64,000 bases of DNA. It comes from Actinomadura graeca. Its GTDB lineage: Bacteria > Actinomycetota > Actinomycetes > Streptosporangiales > Streptosporangiaceae. Below, in pieces: positions 17,041 to 26,661 of the stretch (its first letter is position 1; each line of letters begins with the position of its first letter). The stretch is from assembly GCF_019175365.1 (NCBI RefSeq), contig NZ_CP059572.1, forward strand, positions 6,820,001 through 6,884,000. The letters are read 5' to 3'. The notes beneath the pieces were generated by a model. It made no database searches. It was not told the origin of the DNA and saw only the letters and a list, made by a program, of their open reading frames with translations. Both the position numbers and the translations under genes were made by a program.

Positions 17041-17268
17041 CCGCCTGCGCCGCGGCCGCGGATGAAATGCCTCGCCGATGACGGGGAATGGGGCGGCCGC
17101 GATACTGCGCTGAAGCCGCGAGAATCCGCGGAGTCGGTCCGGTCGGGGTTCGCCGCCGCGGCGGTGGACCCCGGCCGCACATCGCCCCCGGGATGCGGGG
17201 TGAGGGCCGGGCCGCGGTCGGGTGGGGCGGCGTGGTTGCGGCGGACGGGCGGGACCTAGGGTGGCGGC

Positions 17269-18237
17269 ATGTTCGCTGTCACGGTTTCGCAATTCGACGC
17301 AGACCAGCCGCTGACCGGGCTCACCGCCGGTGAGGTGCCCGATCCCGAGGTCCCGGACGGGTGGACGACCGTCACGGTGCGGGCCGCCGCGCTCAACCAC
17401 CACGACCTGTGGTCGCTCAGGGGCGTCGGGCTGCCCGCCGAGCGGCTCCCGATGATCCTCGGCTGCGACGCGGCGGGCGTGGACGAGGACGGCAACGAGG
17501 TCATCGTCCACGCGGTCGTCGGCGACCCCGCCCGGGGCGGCGGCGACGAGACCCTCGACCCCAAGCGGACGCTGCTGTCGGAGCACCATCCGGGGACGCT
17601 CGCGGAGAGGGTGGCCGTGCCGCGCCGCAACCTCGTCCCGAAGCCGGCGGAGCTGTCGTTCGAGGAGGCGGCCTGCCTGCCGACGGCGTGGCTCACCGCG
17701 TACCGGATGCTGTTCGGCAAGTCCGGGCTGGAGCCCGGCGGGTCCGTCCTGGTGCAGGGCGCGGGCGGGGGAGTGGCCACGGCGGCGATCGCGCTGGCGT
17801 CGGCGGCCGGGTTCCGCGTCTACGCGACGAGCCGCAGCGAGGCCAAGCGCACGCGGGCCGGGGAACTCGGGGCGGACGTGGCGCTGGAGCCCGGCGCGCG
17901 GCTGCCCGAGCGGGTGGACGCCGTGATCGAGACGGTCGGCGAGGCGACCTGGTCCCACTCGCTGAAGTCGCTGCGGCCGGGCGGGCGGATCGTGGTGTCG
18001 GGCGCCACCAGCGGCGCGGTGCCGCCCGCGGAGCTGAACCGGGTGTTCTTCCTCCAGCTCCAGGTCGTCGGCTCGACGATGGGGACGCGCGCGCAGCTCG
18101 AACGGCTCGCGCGGTTCCTGGTCAAGACGGGCGTGCGGCCGCCGATCGACCGGACGCTGCCGCTCTCCCGCGCCCGTGAGGGCTTCGCCGCGATGGCGGA
18201 CGGGGACCTCTTCGGCAAGATCGTCTTCACGCCCTGA
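17269..18237 (+). CDS. MDR-superfamily NAD(P)-dependent oxidoreductase
   Basis: A 322-residue medium-chain reductase. The N-terminal catalytic part has VRAAALNHHDLWSLRGVG and ILGCDAAGV, and the Rossmann region has VLVQGAGGGVATAAIALASAAG. Cysteine ligands for a structural zinc are absent, so it belongs with quinone-reductase-like, zinc-independent members. The C-terminus ends GKIVFTP as usual. The substrate is unknown. It lies alone, downstream of the lectin gene and convergent with the PadR gene. Confidence 0.82.
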   Translation: MFAVTVSQFDADQPLTGLTAGEVPDPEVPDGWTTVTVRAAALNHHDLWSLRGVGLPAERLPMILGCDAAGVDEDGNEVIVHAVVGDPARGGGDETLDPKRTLLSEHHPGTLAERVAVPRRNLVPKPAELSFEEAACLPTAWLTAYRMLFGKSGLEPGGSVLVQGAGGGVATAAIALASAAGFRVYATSRSEAKRTRAGELGADVALEPGARLPERVDAVIETVGEATWSHSLKSLRPGGRIVVSGATSGAVPPAELNRVFFLQLQVVGSTMGTRAQLERLARFLVKTGVRPPIDRTLPLSRAREGFAAMADGDLFGKIVFTP

Positions 18238-18316
18238 GACGGCCGCGCGGGCCGTCGCGGCGGCCACGGCCCGCGTTGACCGCTCCCGCGGCCCGCGTCC
18301 ACCCCTCCCGGACGGG

Positions 18317-19045
18317 TCAGTCCCTGCGGTCCTTGCGGAAGATCTCGTCCCTGAGCCGCTCCCGGGTCTCCCGCAGGAGCGCCTCGCAGGAGGCGAGGCC
18401 CTCCTCGTCGAGGCGGGCCTTCTTGGCGCCCTTGCGGACGTCCTCGACGAACTTGCGCAGCAGGCGCTCCAGCTTGAGCCGCTCGATGTCATGGCTGGTG
18501 CCGGTCGCCGTCTTCCAGGCGTCCTCCCAGTTCTGGCGCCACTCCTCCTTCCACGCCTGCTTCTGCTCGCGCCAGTGGTCCTTCTGCCGCCGCCACTCCT
18601 CCTTCTGGCGCTCGCCGGTCTCCTTCCACGCCTCCTTGGAGGTGGCCTTGCCCTCCTCGCGCATCTCCCGGGCGGCCTGGGTGAGCTCCTCGCGCAGCGA
18701 CCGGACCGTCTGCCGGACGTCCTGCTGGACGCCCCGCGCGAACTCCTGCGCCGACGCGGTGATCTCCTCCTCCAGCTCGGCCAGCTCGTCCATCCGCCGC
18801 TCCAGCTCGTCGCGGCCCTTGTCGGTGAGCGAGTAGACCTTCTTGCCCCTGATCACCTCATGGGTGACCAGCCCCTCCGACTCCAGCCGGGCCAGCCGCG
18901 GGTAGATCGTCCCGGGAGACGGCGAGTACACCCCGAGGAACCGGTCCTGGAGCAGCCGGATCACCTCGTAGCCGTGCCGCGGGCTCTCCTCCAGCAGCTT
19001 CAGCAGGTACAGCCGCAGGCGGCCGTGGCCGAAAACGGGGCTCAA
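18317..19045 (-). CDS. PadR-family regulator with long Trp-rich helical tail
   Basis: A 242-residue PadR-type repressor. The winged helix is at the N-terminus (LRLYLLKLLEESPRHGYEVI, SPGTIYPRLARLESEGLV, GRDELERRM). After residue 100 it continues as a very long charged helix with repeated EEW, KDHW, QAWKEEW and NWEDAW elements, far beyond the usual dimerisation helix. It starts at TTG 19045, giving the family-typical LSPVFGHGRLRLY, with GGAGAAG in the end of the upstream gene; the two are separated by one nt and probably coupled. Candidate operator repeats lie upstream of the operon. Confidence 0.82.
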   Translation of the reverse strand: MSPVFGHGRLRLYLLKLLEESPRHGYEVIRLLQDRFLGVYSPSPGTIYPRLARLESEGLVTHEVIRGKKVYSLTDKGRDELERRMDELAELEEEITASAQEFARGVQQDVRQTVRSLREELTQAAREMREEGKATSKEAWKETGERQKEEWRRQKDHWREQKQAWKEEWRQNWEDAWKTATGTSHDIERLKLERLLRKFVEDVRKGAKKARLDEEGLASCEALLRETRERLRDEIFRKDRRD

Positions 19046-19046
19046 C

Positions 19047-19871
19047 TCACTTCTCCATTCGGGGTGTGGTGATCTCCGGCTCCTCGTCCTCGCGTCCGAG
19101 GAGGGTGATGGAGCCGGACACCGTGTTGACCGTGAGCCGCCCCGTGCCGTCGCCGAGCTCACCGCTCAGGCCGGCGATGACGGGCCGCTCCAGCCGGCCG
19201 AGCCCGGGGAAGGACGTCTCGATGCGCCCCGCGGCGGAGTTCAGCGAGACCTGCGCGCCCGCGGACCCGGGGATGCGCAGCGCGACCTCCCCGGAGACCG
19301 TGTTCACGTCGACGCGGGAGTCGCCGACCAGGTCGACGTCCGCGGCGATCCGGCCGCTGACGGTGCGGGCCGCCAGCCGCTCGACCGAGCCGCCCGCGAT
19401 CGACAGGTCGCCCGACACCGAGGTGAACGACACCGTCCCGTCCAGCCCCTGCGCCTCGATCGCGCCGGACACGGTGTTGGCGTCGACCGCGCCGAGCACC
19501 CCGTCCAGGGTCACCTCGCCCGAGGCGCTCTTGATGGACGTGCGCGCCGTCATCCCGGTGATCAGGGCGTCCGCCGACACCAGGTTGAGCGAGACGGGGC
19601 AGTCGTGCGGGACGGTCACGGTGATCGACGCGCGGCACCGCTGGGTGCGCAGCCAGCTCAGCACGCCCTCCCAGAGCCGCTCGTGGGTGACCGTCAGCAT
19701 CCCCGCCTCGTGGCCGACCACCAGCGGCGGCCCCTCCACCTCGCCGACCATGATGGACGGCCGCTCGTCCGAGGCGAGCACCGAGACGCTCCCCGCGATC
19801 AGCGTGGCCCGCAGCGCGACCACCCCGTCGAAGTCGAGAGCGGTCGGCTCGGCGATCGTCCAGCGTGACAT
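19047..19871 (-). CDS. DUF4097-family beta-helix/adhesin-like protein
   Basis: A 274-residue protein of the DUF4097 family, made of repeated short strands of the form TVSGxIxAxxLxG (for example NTVSGAIEAQGLDG, TSVSGDLSIAGGSV, NTVSGEVALRIPG, NTVSGSITLLG), probably a right-handed beta-helix. No signal peptide or membrane segment is visible. Genes of this kind commonly accompany PadR regulators in actinobacteria, and the function is not known. Start ATG 19871. It is the first gene of an operon with PadR. Confidence 0.78.
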   Translation of the reverse strand: MSRWTIAEPTALDFDGVVALRATLIAGSVSVLASDERPSIMVGEVEGPPLVVGHEAGMLTVTHERLWEGVLSWLRTQRCRASITVTVPHDCPVSLNLVSADALITGMTARTSIKSASGEVTLDGVLGAVDANTVSGAIEAQGLDGTVSFTSVSGDLSIAGGSVERLAARTVSGRIAADVDLVGDSRVDVNTVSGEVALRIPGSAGAQVSLNSAAGRIETSFPGLGRLERPVIAGLSGELGDGTGRLTVNTVSGSITLLGREDEEPEITTPRMEK

Positions 19872-19906
19872 CGTGCCGCCCTTCGGTCGTACGCCCCTGA
19901 CCTGTA

Positions 19907-19950
19907 ACACGATATGTCGCGACCGGGGAAAGTCAAGATGTATCGCGTTG
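19907..19950. promoter_or_regulatory. Candidate PadR operator: paired ATGT/ACAT-type sites
   Basis: Two similar elements lie 36-79 nt upstream of the DUF4097 start. On the minus strand they read TCGCGACATATCGTGT (19907-19922) and CAACGCGATACATCTTG (19934-19950). PadR-family proteins are known to bind ATGT...ACAT-containing, AT-centred sites and to repress their own operons. The shared CGATACATC also occurs upstream of the DUF1707 gene (42791-42799). Confidence 0.45.
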
Positions 19951-19965
19951 ACGCGGGGACGGGGG

Positions 19966-20142
19966 TCAGTCGTCCTCGTCGTCGAGGCGGGCGAGCCAGG
20001 TGGCGAGCCGTTCCACCGGCGTCTCGAACTCGGGGTTCAGGTCGACGAACTCGCGGAGCCGCTCGGCCAGCCAGGTGAGGCTGACCTCCTCCGCCCCGCG
20101 GCGGTCGGTGAGCTCCTCGATGCCCCGATCGGTGAAGTACAT
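19966..20142 (-). CDS. Small conserved actinobacterial protein (DUF6104-like)
   Basis: A 58-residue acidic protein, MYFTDRGIEELTDRRGAEEV at the start and ending ARLDDEDD. It has a WLAERLREFVDLNPEFE core. A conserved small protein of this form is found next to kgd in other actinobacteria, and I assign it to the DUF6104 group by recognition. GGAAAGAG lies about 10 nt upstream of the ATG. It is separated from kgd by a strong terminator, so it probably has its own promoter or depends on read-through. Function unknown. Confidence 0.65.
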   Translation of the reverse strand: MYFTDRGIEELTDRRGAEEVSLTWLAERLREFVDLNPEFETPVERLATWLARLDDEDD

Positions 20143-20163
20143 GGCGTTCTCTTTCCAGGACGC

Positions 20164-20193
20164 CGAGGGCCCCGGCGCGCGCCGGGGCCCTCG
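20164..20193 (-). terminator. Strong terminator hairpin after kgd
   Basis: A perfect 13-bp stem (CGAGGGCCCCGGC with GCCGGGGCCCTCG) and a GCGC loop, 11 nt past the kgd stop codon. A U-tract is lacking on the minus strand, as is common in high-GC actinobacteria. Confidence 0.75.
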
Positions 20194-20203
20194 ACCGTGT
20201 GCG

Positions 20204-23200
20204 TTACCCCTCGCCGAACAGGCGGGCCAGGAGGGCCTCCTGCTCGGCCTGATGCAGCTTCGCCGACCCCACCGCGGGGGACGAGGACGCCGGGCGCGAC
20301 ACCCGCGACAGCCTCAGGCCCTCGATGTGGTGCGGCAGCTTCAGCGCCATGAACGGCCAGGCGCCCATGTTGGCGGGCTCGTCCTGGACCCACACGACCT
20401 CCGTGTGGCCCGGGTACTTCGCCAGCTCCGCCTTGATCTCGTCCACCGGCGGCGGGTACAGCCGCTCCACCCGGATCACGGCGGTGTCGTTCGCCCCCGC
20501 GGCGTCCCGGGCCTTGACCACCTCGTAGTAGATCTTGCCGGTGGTGAGCAGCACCCGCCGCACGCCCGCCGGGTCGACCGCCGGGGCGCTCTCGGGGATG
20601 ATCGGCTGGAACGCGCCGCCGGTGATCTGCGCGACCGTCGAGGTGGCCGCCTTCAGCCGCAGCAGCTGCTTCGGCGTGAACACGATCAGCGGCTTGCCGC
20701 GCCCCGACAGCACCTGCCAGCGCAGCAGGTGGAAGTAGTTCGCCGGGGTGGTCGGGTAGACCACGGTCATGTTGTCCTGCGCGCACAGCTGCAGGTAGCG
20801 CTCGATCCGCGCGGACGAGTGGTCGGGGCCCTGGCCCTCGTACCCGTGCGGCAGCAGCAGCACGACGCTGGAGTGCTGGCCCCACTTCTGCTCGCCCGAC
20901 GAGATGTACTCGTCCATGATCGACTGGGCGCCGTTCGCGAAGTCGCCGAACTGCGCCTCCCACGCCACCAGCGCGTCCGGGCGGGTCATGGAGTAGCCGT
21001 ACTCGAAGCCCATCGCCGCGTACTCGCTGAGCAGCGAGTCGTGCACGTAGAACTTCGACACGCCCTGCCCGAACTGCTTGAGCGGCGTGTACTCCTCGCC
21101 CGTCTTGCGGTCGACCAGCACCGAGTGCCGCTGCCCGAACGTGCCGCGGCGGGTGTCCTGCCCGACGAGCCGCACCGGGTGGCCGTCGATCAGCAGGGAG
21201 CCCAGCGCCAGCAGCTCGCCGGTCGCCCAGTCGATCGCGTCCTCCTCGATCATCTGGGCCCGGCGCTGGAGGATCGGCTTGAGCCGCGGGTGGACCTCGA
21301 AGCCCTCCGGCAGGCTGACCTGGGACTCGATGATCCGCTTGACGGTCTCCTGCGAGATCGCCGACCCGGCCTTGCCGTGGTCGATCGGGATGCTCTCCTC
21401 GACGTCCGGCTTGACCACCGACCCCGGTTCGAGCGGCTTCTTCACCGCCTCGCGGGTCTCGGTGAACGCCCGCTCCAGCTGCTCCTGGTAGTCGCGGAGC
21501 GCCTGCTCGGCCTCCTCCACCGTGATGTCGCCGCGCCCGATCAGCGCCTCGGTGTACAGCTTGCGCACCGAGCGCTTGGCGTCGATCAGGTCGTACATCA
21601 GCGGCTGGGTGAAGGAGGGGTTGTCGGACTCGTTGTGGCCCCGCCGCCGGTAGCAGACCATGTCGATGACGACGTCCTTCTTGAACGTCTGCCGGTACTC
21701 GAACGCCAGCCGCGCCACCCGCGCGCACGCCTCGGGGTCGTCGCCGTTGACATGGAAGATCGGCGCCTGGATCATCCGGGCCACGTCCGTCGAGTAGACG
21801 CTGGAGCGCGAGTACTCGGGGGCCGTGGTGAAGCCCACCTGGTTGTTGATCACGACGTGCACGGTGCCGCCGGTGCGGTAGCCGCGCAGCTGCGACAGGT
21901 TCAGCGTCTCGGCGACCACGCCCTGCCCGGCGAACGCCGCGTCACCGTGGATCAGGACGGGCAGCACACTGAACCCGGCCTCGCCGACGTCCAGGAGGTC
22001 CTGCTTGGCGCGGACGACGCCCTCCAGGACCGGGTCGACCGTCTCCAGGTGCGAGGGGTTCGCCACCAGCTCGGTGTGGATCTTGGATCCGTCGCCGGCG
22101 ATGAAGTCGCCCGAGGCGCCCAGGTGGTACTTGACGTCCCCCGAGCCCTGCGCGCTGCGCGGGTCGAGGTTCCCCTCGAACTCGCCGAAGATCTGCCCGT
22201 AGGACTTGCCGACGATGTTGGCGAGGACGTTCAGCCGGCCGCGGTGCGCCATGCCGATGACGACCTCGTCCAGGCTCGCGGCCGCCGCCGCGGAGATCAC
22301 CGAGTCCAGCAGCGGGATGACGGACTCGCCGCCCTCCAGCGAGAACCGCTTCTGCCCGACGAACTTCGTCTGCAGGAACGTCTCGAACGCCTCGGCGCTG
22401 TTCAGCCGCCGCAGGACGTGCAGCTGCTCCTCGCGCGACGGCTTGTCGTGCGGGACCTCGACGCGCTCCTGGATCCAGGCCCGCTCCTCGGGGTCCTGGA
22501 TGTGCATGTACTCGATGCCGACCGTCCGGCAGTAGGCCATCCGCAGCACGCCGAGGATGTCGCGCAGCTTCATGGTCGGCTTGCCGCCGAACCCGCCCGT
22601 CGCGAACTCGCGCTCCAGGTCCCACAGGGTGAGGCCGTGCTTGAGGATGTCCAGGTCGGGGTGGCGGCGCTGCTTGTACTCCAGCGGGTCGGTGTCGGCC
22701 ATCAGGTGGCCCCGGACCCGGTAGGCGTGGATCAGCTCGTGCACCCGGGCGACCTTGGCGACGTCGTCCTCGTGCGTCGCGGAGATGTCCTTGACCCAGC
22801 GCACCGGCTCGTACGGGATGCGCAGGGCCTCGAAGATCTCGTCGTAGAAGCCGTCCTCGCCGAGCAGCAGCTCGTGGATGCGGCGCAGGAAGTCGCCGGA
22901 CTGCGCGCCCTGGATGATCCGGTGGTCGTAGGTGGAGGTCAGCGTCATGACCTTGCTGATCCCCATCCGCGACAGCGTGTCGCTGGACGCGCCGGCGAAC
23001 TCGGCGGGGTACTCCATCGCGCCCACGCCGATGATCGTGCCCTGGCCCGGCATGAGCCGCGGCACCGAGTGGACGGTGCCGATCGTGCCCGGGTTCGTCA
23101 GGCTGATCGTGGTGCCCTGGAAGTCCTCCAGCGTCAGCTTGTTGCCGCGCGCCTTGCGGACGATCTCCTCGTAGGCCGCCCAGAACTGGCGGAAGTCCAG

Positions 23201-23911
23201 CGTCTCGGCGGCCTTGACGCTCGGCACCACCAGCTGCCGCTGCCCGTCCGCCTTCTGCAGGTCGATCGCGAGGCCGAAGTTGACGTGCTCCGGCCTGACC
23301 AGCACCGGCTTGCCGTCCACCTCGGTGAACGCGGCGTTCATCTCCGGCATCGCCGCGAGCGCCTTGACGATCGCATACCCGATCAGGTGGGTGAAGGAGA
23401 CCTTCCCCCCGCGGCCGCGCTTGAGGTGGTTGTTGATGACGATGCGGTTGTCGATCAGCAGCTTCGCCGGGACGGCGCGCACGCTCGTCGCCGTCGGCAC
23501 GCCGAGGCTGGCCTCCATGTTGGTGGCCGTCCGCGCCGCGACGCCGCGCAGCCGGACCTCCTCGGCGCCCGCGGGCACCGGAGGCGGCGCGGGCCTGGAC
23601 TCGGCCCGGGGGGCGGGCTGGGATCCGGTGTTCGCCGGCGCCTTCGGCGGCGAGACCGGTGGCTGCTTGGGTGTCGGCGGAGCGGCCGCGGTGCCGTTGG
23701 CGGCCTTCGTGGCCGCTCCTTCGGTGGCCGGGGTGGTCACGGACGACGGCCGGGTGTCCGGCTGGTAGTCCGCGAAGAAGTTCCACCAGGCCTCGTCAAC
23801 CGAGTTCGGGTCCTCGAGGTACTTCTGGTACAGCTCGTCGACCAGCCACTCGTTGGCACCGAAGTCTGTGATCTTTGGGTCGGCACTAGTTTGCGACGAC
23901 TCTGTCGACAC
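20204..23911 (-). CDS. kgd: Multifunctional 2-oxoglutarate decarboxylase/dehydrogenase (Kgd)
   Basis: A 1235-residue fused enzyme. It has a short E1-type N-terminus ([27 protein letters not shown]), a Pro/Ala-rich linker, an E2 succinyltransferase-like domain with [12 protein letters not shown] and the DHRIIQGA box near residue 330, and the thiamine-diphosphate E1 domain with the [10 protein letters not shown] motif near residue 654. This order matches mycobacterial Kgd (about 1230 residues), which acts as the E1/E2 part of the 2-oxoglutarate dehydrogenase complex of the TCA cycle and also decarboxylates 2-oxoglutarate. In mycobacteria it is inhibited by the FHA protein GarA, which is not in this window. 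Start GTG 23911. Confidence 0.95.
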   Translation of the reverse strand: MSTESSQTSADPKITDFGANEWLVDELYQKYLEDPNSVDEAWWNFFADYQPDTRPSSVTTPATEGAATKAANGTAAAPPTPKQPPVSPPKAPANTGSQPAPRAESRPAPPPVPAGAEEVRLRGVAARTATNMEASLGVPTATSVRAVPAKLLIDNRIVINNHLKRGRGGKVSFTHLIGYAIVKALAAMPEMNAAFTEVDGKPVLVRPEHVNFGLAIDLQKADGQRQLVVPSVKAAETLDFRQFWAAYEEIVRKARGNKLTLEDFQGTTISLTNPGTIGTVHSVPRLMPGQGTIIGVGAMEYPAEFAGASSDTLSRMGISKVMTLTSTYDHRIIQGAQSGDFLRRIHELLLGEDGFYDEIFEALRIPYEPVRWVKDISATHEDDVAKVARVHELIHAYRVRGHLMADTDPLEYKQRRHPDLDILKHGLTLWDLEREFATGGFGGKPTMKLRDILGVLRMAYCRTVGIEYMHIQDPEERAWIQERVEVPHDKPSREEQLHVLRRLNSAEAFETFLQTKFVGQKRFSLEGGESVIPLLDSVISAAAAASLDEVVIGMAHRGRLNVLANIVGKSYGQIFGEFEGNLDPRSAQGSGDVKYHLGASGDFIAGDGSKIHTELVANPSHLETVDPVLEGVVRAKQDLLDVGEAGFSVLPVLIHGDAAFAGQGVVAETLNLSQLRGYRTGGTVHVVINNQVGFTTAPEYSRSSVYSTDVARMIQAPIFHVNGDDPEACARVARLAFEYRQTFKKDVVIDMVCYRRRGHNESDNPSFTQPLMYDLIDAKRSVRKLYTEALIGRGDITVEEAEQALRDYQEQLERAFTETREAVKKPLEPGSVVKPDVEESIPIDHGKAGSAISQETVKRIIESQVSLPEGFEVHPRLKPILQRRAQMIEEDAIDWATGELLALGSLLIDGHPVRLVGQDTRRGTFGQRHSVLVDRKTGEEYTPLKQFGQGVSKFYVHDSLLSEYAAMGFEYGYSMTRPDALVAWEAQFGDFANGAQSIMDEYISSGEQKWGQHSSVVLLLPHGYEGQGPDHSSARIERYLQLCAQDNMTVVYPTTPANYFHLLRWQVLSGRGKPLIVFTPKQLLRLKAATSTVAQITGGAFQPIIPESAPAVDPAGVRRVLLTTGKIYYEVVKARDAAGANDTAVIRVERLYPPPVDEIKAELAKYPGHTEVVWVQDEPANMGAWPFMALKLPHHIEGLRLSRVSRPASSSPAVGSAKLHQAEQEALLARLFGEG

Positions 23912-24017
23912 GGCGGAGATCGCCCTCTTCCGCAGCTCGCAGGTGAGTTCTGAGACTAGTCAAGGCTACTCGTACTTGAACCTCATCATGTCCAACTGGG
24001 CTGACCACACCCCAAAC

Positions 24018-24039
24018 CCCCCGGCCGCGAGGCCGGGGG
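24018..24039 (-). terminator. Terminator hairpin after AIM24 gene
   Basis: A 9-bp stem CCCCCGGCC/GGCCGGGGG with a GCGA loop, 29 nt past the end of the AIM24 gene. On the minus strand it is followed by GGTTTGGGG. It also separates this gene from kgd. Confidence 0.65.
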
Positions 24040-24067
24040 TTCGAGCCGATCGACGGCCCAGGGGACA

Positions 24068-24739
24068 TCAGTGGCTGTGCGCGGGCACGGTCGGTCCCTC
24101 GCTGGCCTGGACCAGGACGAAACCCTGCCCCTGATAGGCCAGCTGCATCGCCTCGCCGCTGCCGCGGCCGATCAGGGCCCCGGCCTTGAACGTCCGGTTG
24201 ACGCCCACCTGGAGGCCGGTGCTCCACGCGACGGCGGACTGACCGTCCGCGAAAGTGGGCGCGCGCCCGCAGTCCAGCATGACGGGCGTGCCGTGTGTGG
24301 TGAGCGCCACCCAGCCGCTGCCCTGGAGGGTCGTGTTGAACAGGCCGCCCGCGGCGATGCCCGCGCCCTGGACCCGCTGGATGTCGGACTGGAGGGTCGA
24401 GTCGTAGGCGAGGATGTTCTTGCCGTTGACGGTGATCCCCTCGTTCTCCAGGTAGAACAGGTGGATGTCGTCGGCGTCGTTGGCGACGAACAGCAGGCCC
24501 TGCCCCTTGACGCGCATGAGCGGGACGCCCTCGCCCGTCAGGGCCTTCTTCATGAACTTGCCGATGCCGCCGGAGCCCTCGTAGTCGAAGTCCATCTGGC
24601 CCTGGAAGGCCACCATGGATCCCTGCCGGGCCAGGACGTCCCCGTTGAGGTGGATCCGGAGCATCTTGGAGTTCTGGAGCGCGAAGTGACCGGGCAACTG
24701 CTGGCCCTGGTCGATGTTTCCGAAGAACTGGCTGCGCAT
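24068..24739 (-). CDS. AIM24-family protein
   Basis: A 223-residue protein of the AIM24/TRAP-like family, related to yeast mitochondrial Aim24 but common in actinobacteria with no firm function. Typical segments are the MLRIHLNGDVLARQGSMVAFQG opening, GGIGKFMKKALTGEG, and DDIHLFYLENEGITVNGKNILA. There is no signal peptide. The ATG at 24739 has GAGAGG upstream. It is a single-gene unit with a terminator behind it, divergent from the kinase gene. Confidence 0.8.
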   Translation of the reverse strand: MRSQFFGNIDQGQQLPGHFALQNSKMLRIHLNGDVLARQGSMVAFQGQMDFDYEGSGGIGKFMKKALTGEGVPLMRVKGQGLLFVANDADDIHLFYLENEGITVNGKNILAYDSTLQSDIQRVQGAGIAAGGLFNTTLQGSGWVALTTHGTPVMLDCGRAPTFADGQSAVAWSTGLQVGVNRTFKAGALIGRGSGEAMQLAYQGQGFVLVQASEGPTVPAHSH

Positions 24740-24872
24740 GGTCGGCTGGCCTCTCGTGTCCTGTTGTGGGGATCTTGTGGAGGTGCGCCAGCATAACGAC
24801 GGGATGCGACGGGATCTGAACTTCCCCGGCTCCCGCGGCAATCCGCGGCGCCCTTGCCGACGAACAACGGGT

Positions 24873-25823
24873 GTGACGGTGGACGAAGTGCCCGGCGTGT
24901 CAGGAGCGGGACGGACGGTCGCCGGCCGGTACCGGCTGCTCGACGAGCTCGGCCGCGGCGGCATGGGCGTCGTGTGGCGCGCGCGGGACGGCCTCCTGGA
25001 GCGCGACGTGGCGGTCAAGGAGATCGTCCCCCCGCCGGGGCTGGACGAGGACGGGCGCCGCGTCCTGCCCTGGCGGGCGATCCGCGAGGCGCGGTCGGCG
25101 GCGCGCCTGTCGCATCCGGGCGTGGTCACGGTGTTCGACGTCGTGGAGGAGGGCGGGCGGCCGTGGGTGGTGATGGAGCTCGTCCCGGCCCTGTCGCTGC
25201 GGGAGACGGTCGCCCGCGACGGCCCGCTCGACGCCGGGCGGGCCGCGCGGATCGGGGCCAGGCTCGCCGGGGCCCTCGGCGCCGCGCACGCGGCCGGGAT
25301 CCTGCACCGGGACGTCAAGCCGGGGAACGTCCTGCTCGCGCGGGGTGACCGCGCGGTCCTCACCGACTTCGGGATCGCCGTCATCGAGGGCGACGCGAGC
25401 CTGACGCAGACGGGGACGCTGCCGGGGTCGCCCGCCTACATCGCCCCCGAGCGGATCCAGGGGCTGCCCGCCGTCCCGGCATCGGACCTGTGGGCGCTGG
25501 GCGTGACGCTCCTTACCGCCGTCACGGGCCGCGCGCCGTTCCAGCGGGACGACCCGGTGTCGGTGCTCGGGGCCGTGCTGACCGAGGAGCCGCACATCCC
25601 GGAGCACGCCGGGCCCCTTCGTCCCGTCCTGGAGAGGCTACTCGTCAAGGACCCGGCGCGCCGCATGCCCGCCGACGTGGCCGAAAGGCTCCTGCTCGCC
25701 ATCGCGGAGGACGAGCCCGAGGAGGAGAGCAGGCCCTCGTGGCGCCTCGGCGGCGCACTGGCCTACGCGGGCGCCGCGCTCCTGCTCGCGGGGGCCGCAT
25801 TGATGCTGCTCCGCATGGGCTGA
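24873..25823 (+). CDS. Membrane-anchored eukaryotic-type Ser/Thr protein kinase
   Basis: About 316 residues. The kinase domain is complete: RYRLLDELGRGGMGVVWRARD (glycine loop), VAVKEI (ATP lysine, about residue 49), HRDVKPGNVLL (catalytic loop, about 146), DFG (about 165), and an activation loop with several Thr/Ser ending APE. It is followed by a short juxtamembrane stretch and a single C-terminal helix (LGGALAYAGAALLLAGAALMLL) with only two residues outside, so there is no extracellular sensor (no PASTA domain). The start is uncertain: GTG 24873 fits the kinase N-terminus, while ATG 24804 would add 23 Arg-rich residues. Confidence 0.85.
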   Translation: MTVDEVPGVSGAGRTVAGRYRLLDELGRGGMGVVWRARDGLLERDVAVKEIVPPPGLDEDGRRVLPWRAIREARSAARLSHPGVVTVFDVVEEGGRPWVVMELVPALSLRETVARDGPLDAGRAARIGARLAGALGAAHAAGILHRDVKPGNVLLARGDRAVLTDFGIAVIEGDASLTQTGTLPGSPAYIAPERIQGLPAVPASDLWALGVTLLTAVTGRAPFQRDDPVSVLGAVLTEEPHIPEHAGPLRPVLERLLVKDPARRMPADVAERLLLAIAEDEPEEESRPSWRLGGALAYAGAALLLAGAALMLLRMG

Positions 25824-25953
25824 CCCACACGGGCTCCTCCTCAGGCGTCACCGGATGGTCGTCCGTTCGGTGGATCCGGTGCGGGAACCCCGCGGCTACG
25901 ATGACCGTCTGTAGCTTTGGCGGACGACGGCGGCGACAGGTGGCGGGAGACGC

Positions 25954-26658
25954 ATGCTCGAGAACTTCAACGCCCTGGTGGACGGGCTGCCGCCGGCCTT
26001 GATCTACCTGATCATCGCCGGCCTGGTGTTCGCCGAGGCGGCGCTGTTCTTCGGCTTCGTCTTCCCGGGTGAGACCGCGATCGTGGTCGGCGGTGTCCTG
26101 GCCAGCCAGGACAAGCTCTCGCTGCCGCTGCTGCTGATCATCTCGGTGGTGGCGGCCGTCACCGGCGACTCGGTCGGCTACGAGATCGGCCGCAAGTACG
26201 GGACGCGCCTGCTGGAGACCCGGGCGATGAGCAAGCACCGGGCCAAGGTCGGCAAGGCGCAGGACCTCATCCGCCGCCGGGGCGCGTTCGCCGTGTTCAT
26301 CGGGCGGTTCACCGCGCTGCTGCGGGCGCTCATGCCCGCCCTGGTGGGCAGTGCCCGGCTGCCCTATCCGAAGTTCCTGGTGTTCAACGTGATCGGCGGC
26401 GTCACCTGGGTGCTCACGTTCACGCTCGGCGGCTACTTCGCGGGCGAGGCGTTCGACCACGCCGCCAAGCTCGCCGGGCGCGGCCTCGCGATCGGGCTGG
26501 CGGTGGCCGCGGTCATCGCCCTCATCGTGTGGAGCGTCCGCAAGCACCGCAGGGAGGCCCGGGACGAGGCCGCGGAGAACGCCGACCCCGCCCTGGAGCA
26601 GACCGTGTCCTCCGCGATCCCGGCCCAGGGCGGCCCGTCGGGCGGCCCCTCCGCGTGA
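25954..26658 (+). CDS. DedA-family membrane protein
   Basis: A 234-residue DedA/VTT-domain protein with several membrane helices. The characteristic segments are VFAEAALFFGFVFPGETAIVVGG, GDSVGYEIGRKYG and the re-entrant FIGRFTALLRALMPALVGSARLPY. Some DedA members flip lipids, including undecaprenyl phosphate, or affect membrane charge, and the substrate here is unknown. A GGGAG ribosome-binding site precedes the ATG. It ends 3 nt before the end of the convergent DapB-like gene. Confidence 0.85.
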   Translation: MLENFNALVDGLPPALIYLIIAGLVFAEAALFFGFVFPGETAIVVGGVLASQDKLSLPLLLIISVVAAVTGDSVGYEIGRKYGTRLLETRAMSKHRAKVGKAQDLIRRRGAFAVFIGRFTALLRALMPALVGSARLPYPKFLVFNVIGGVTWVLTFTLGGYFAGEAFDHAAKLAGRGLAIGLAVAAVIALIVWSVRKHRREARDEAAENADPALEQTVSSAIPAQGGPSGGPSA

Positions 26659-26661
26659 CCG

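Noticed and set aside
20000..23953. A very long open frame on the plus strand opposite kgd
   Set aside because: Its product is Arg/Val/Leu-rich with no domain, and the minus strand encodes a full-length Kgd with all motifs. It is a GC-driven antisense shadow.
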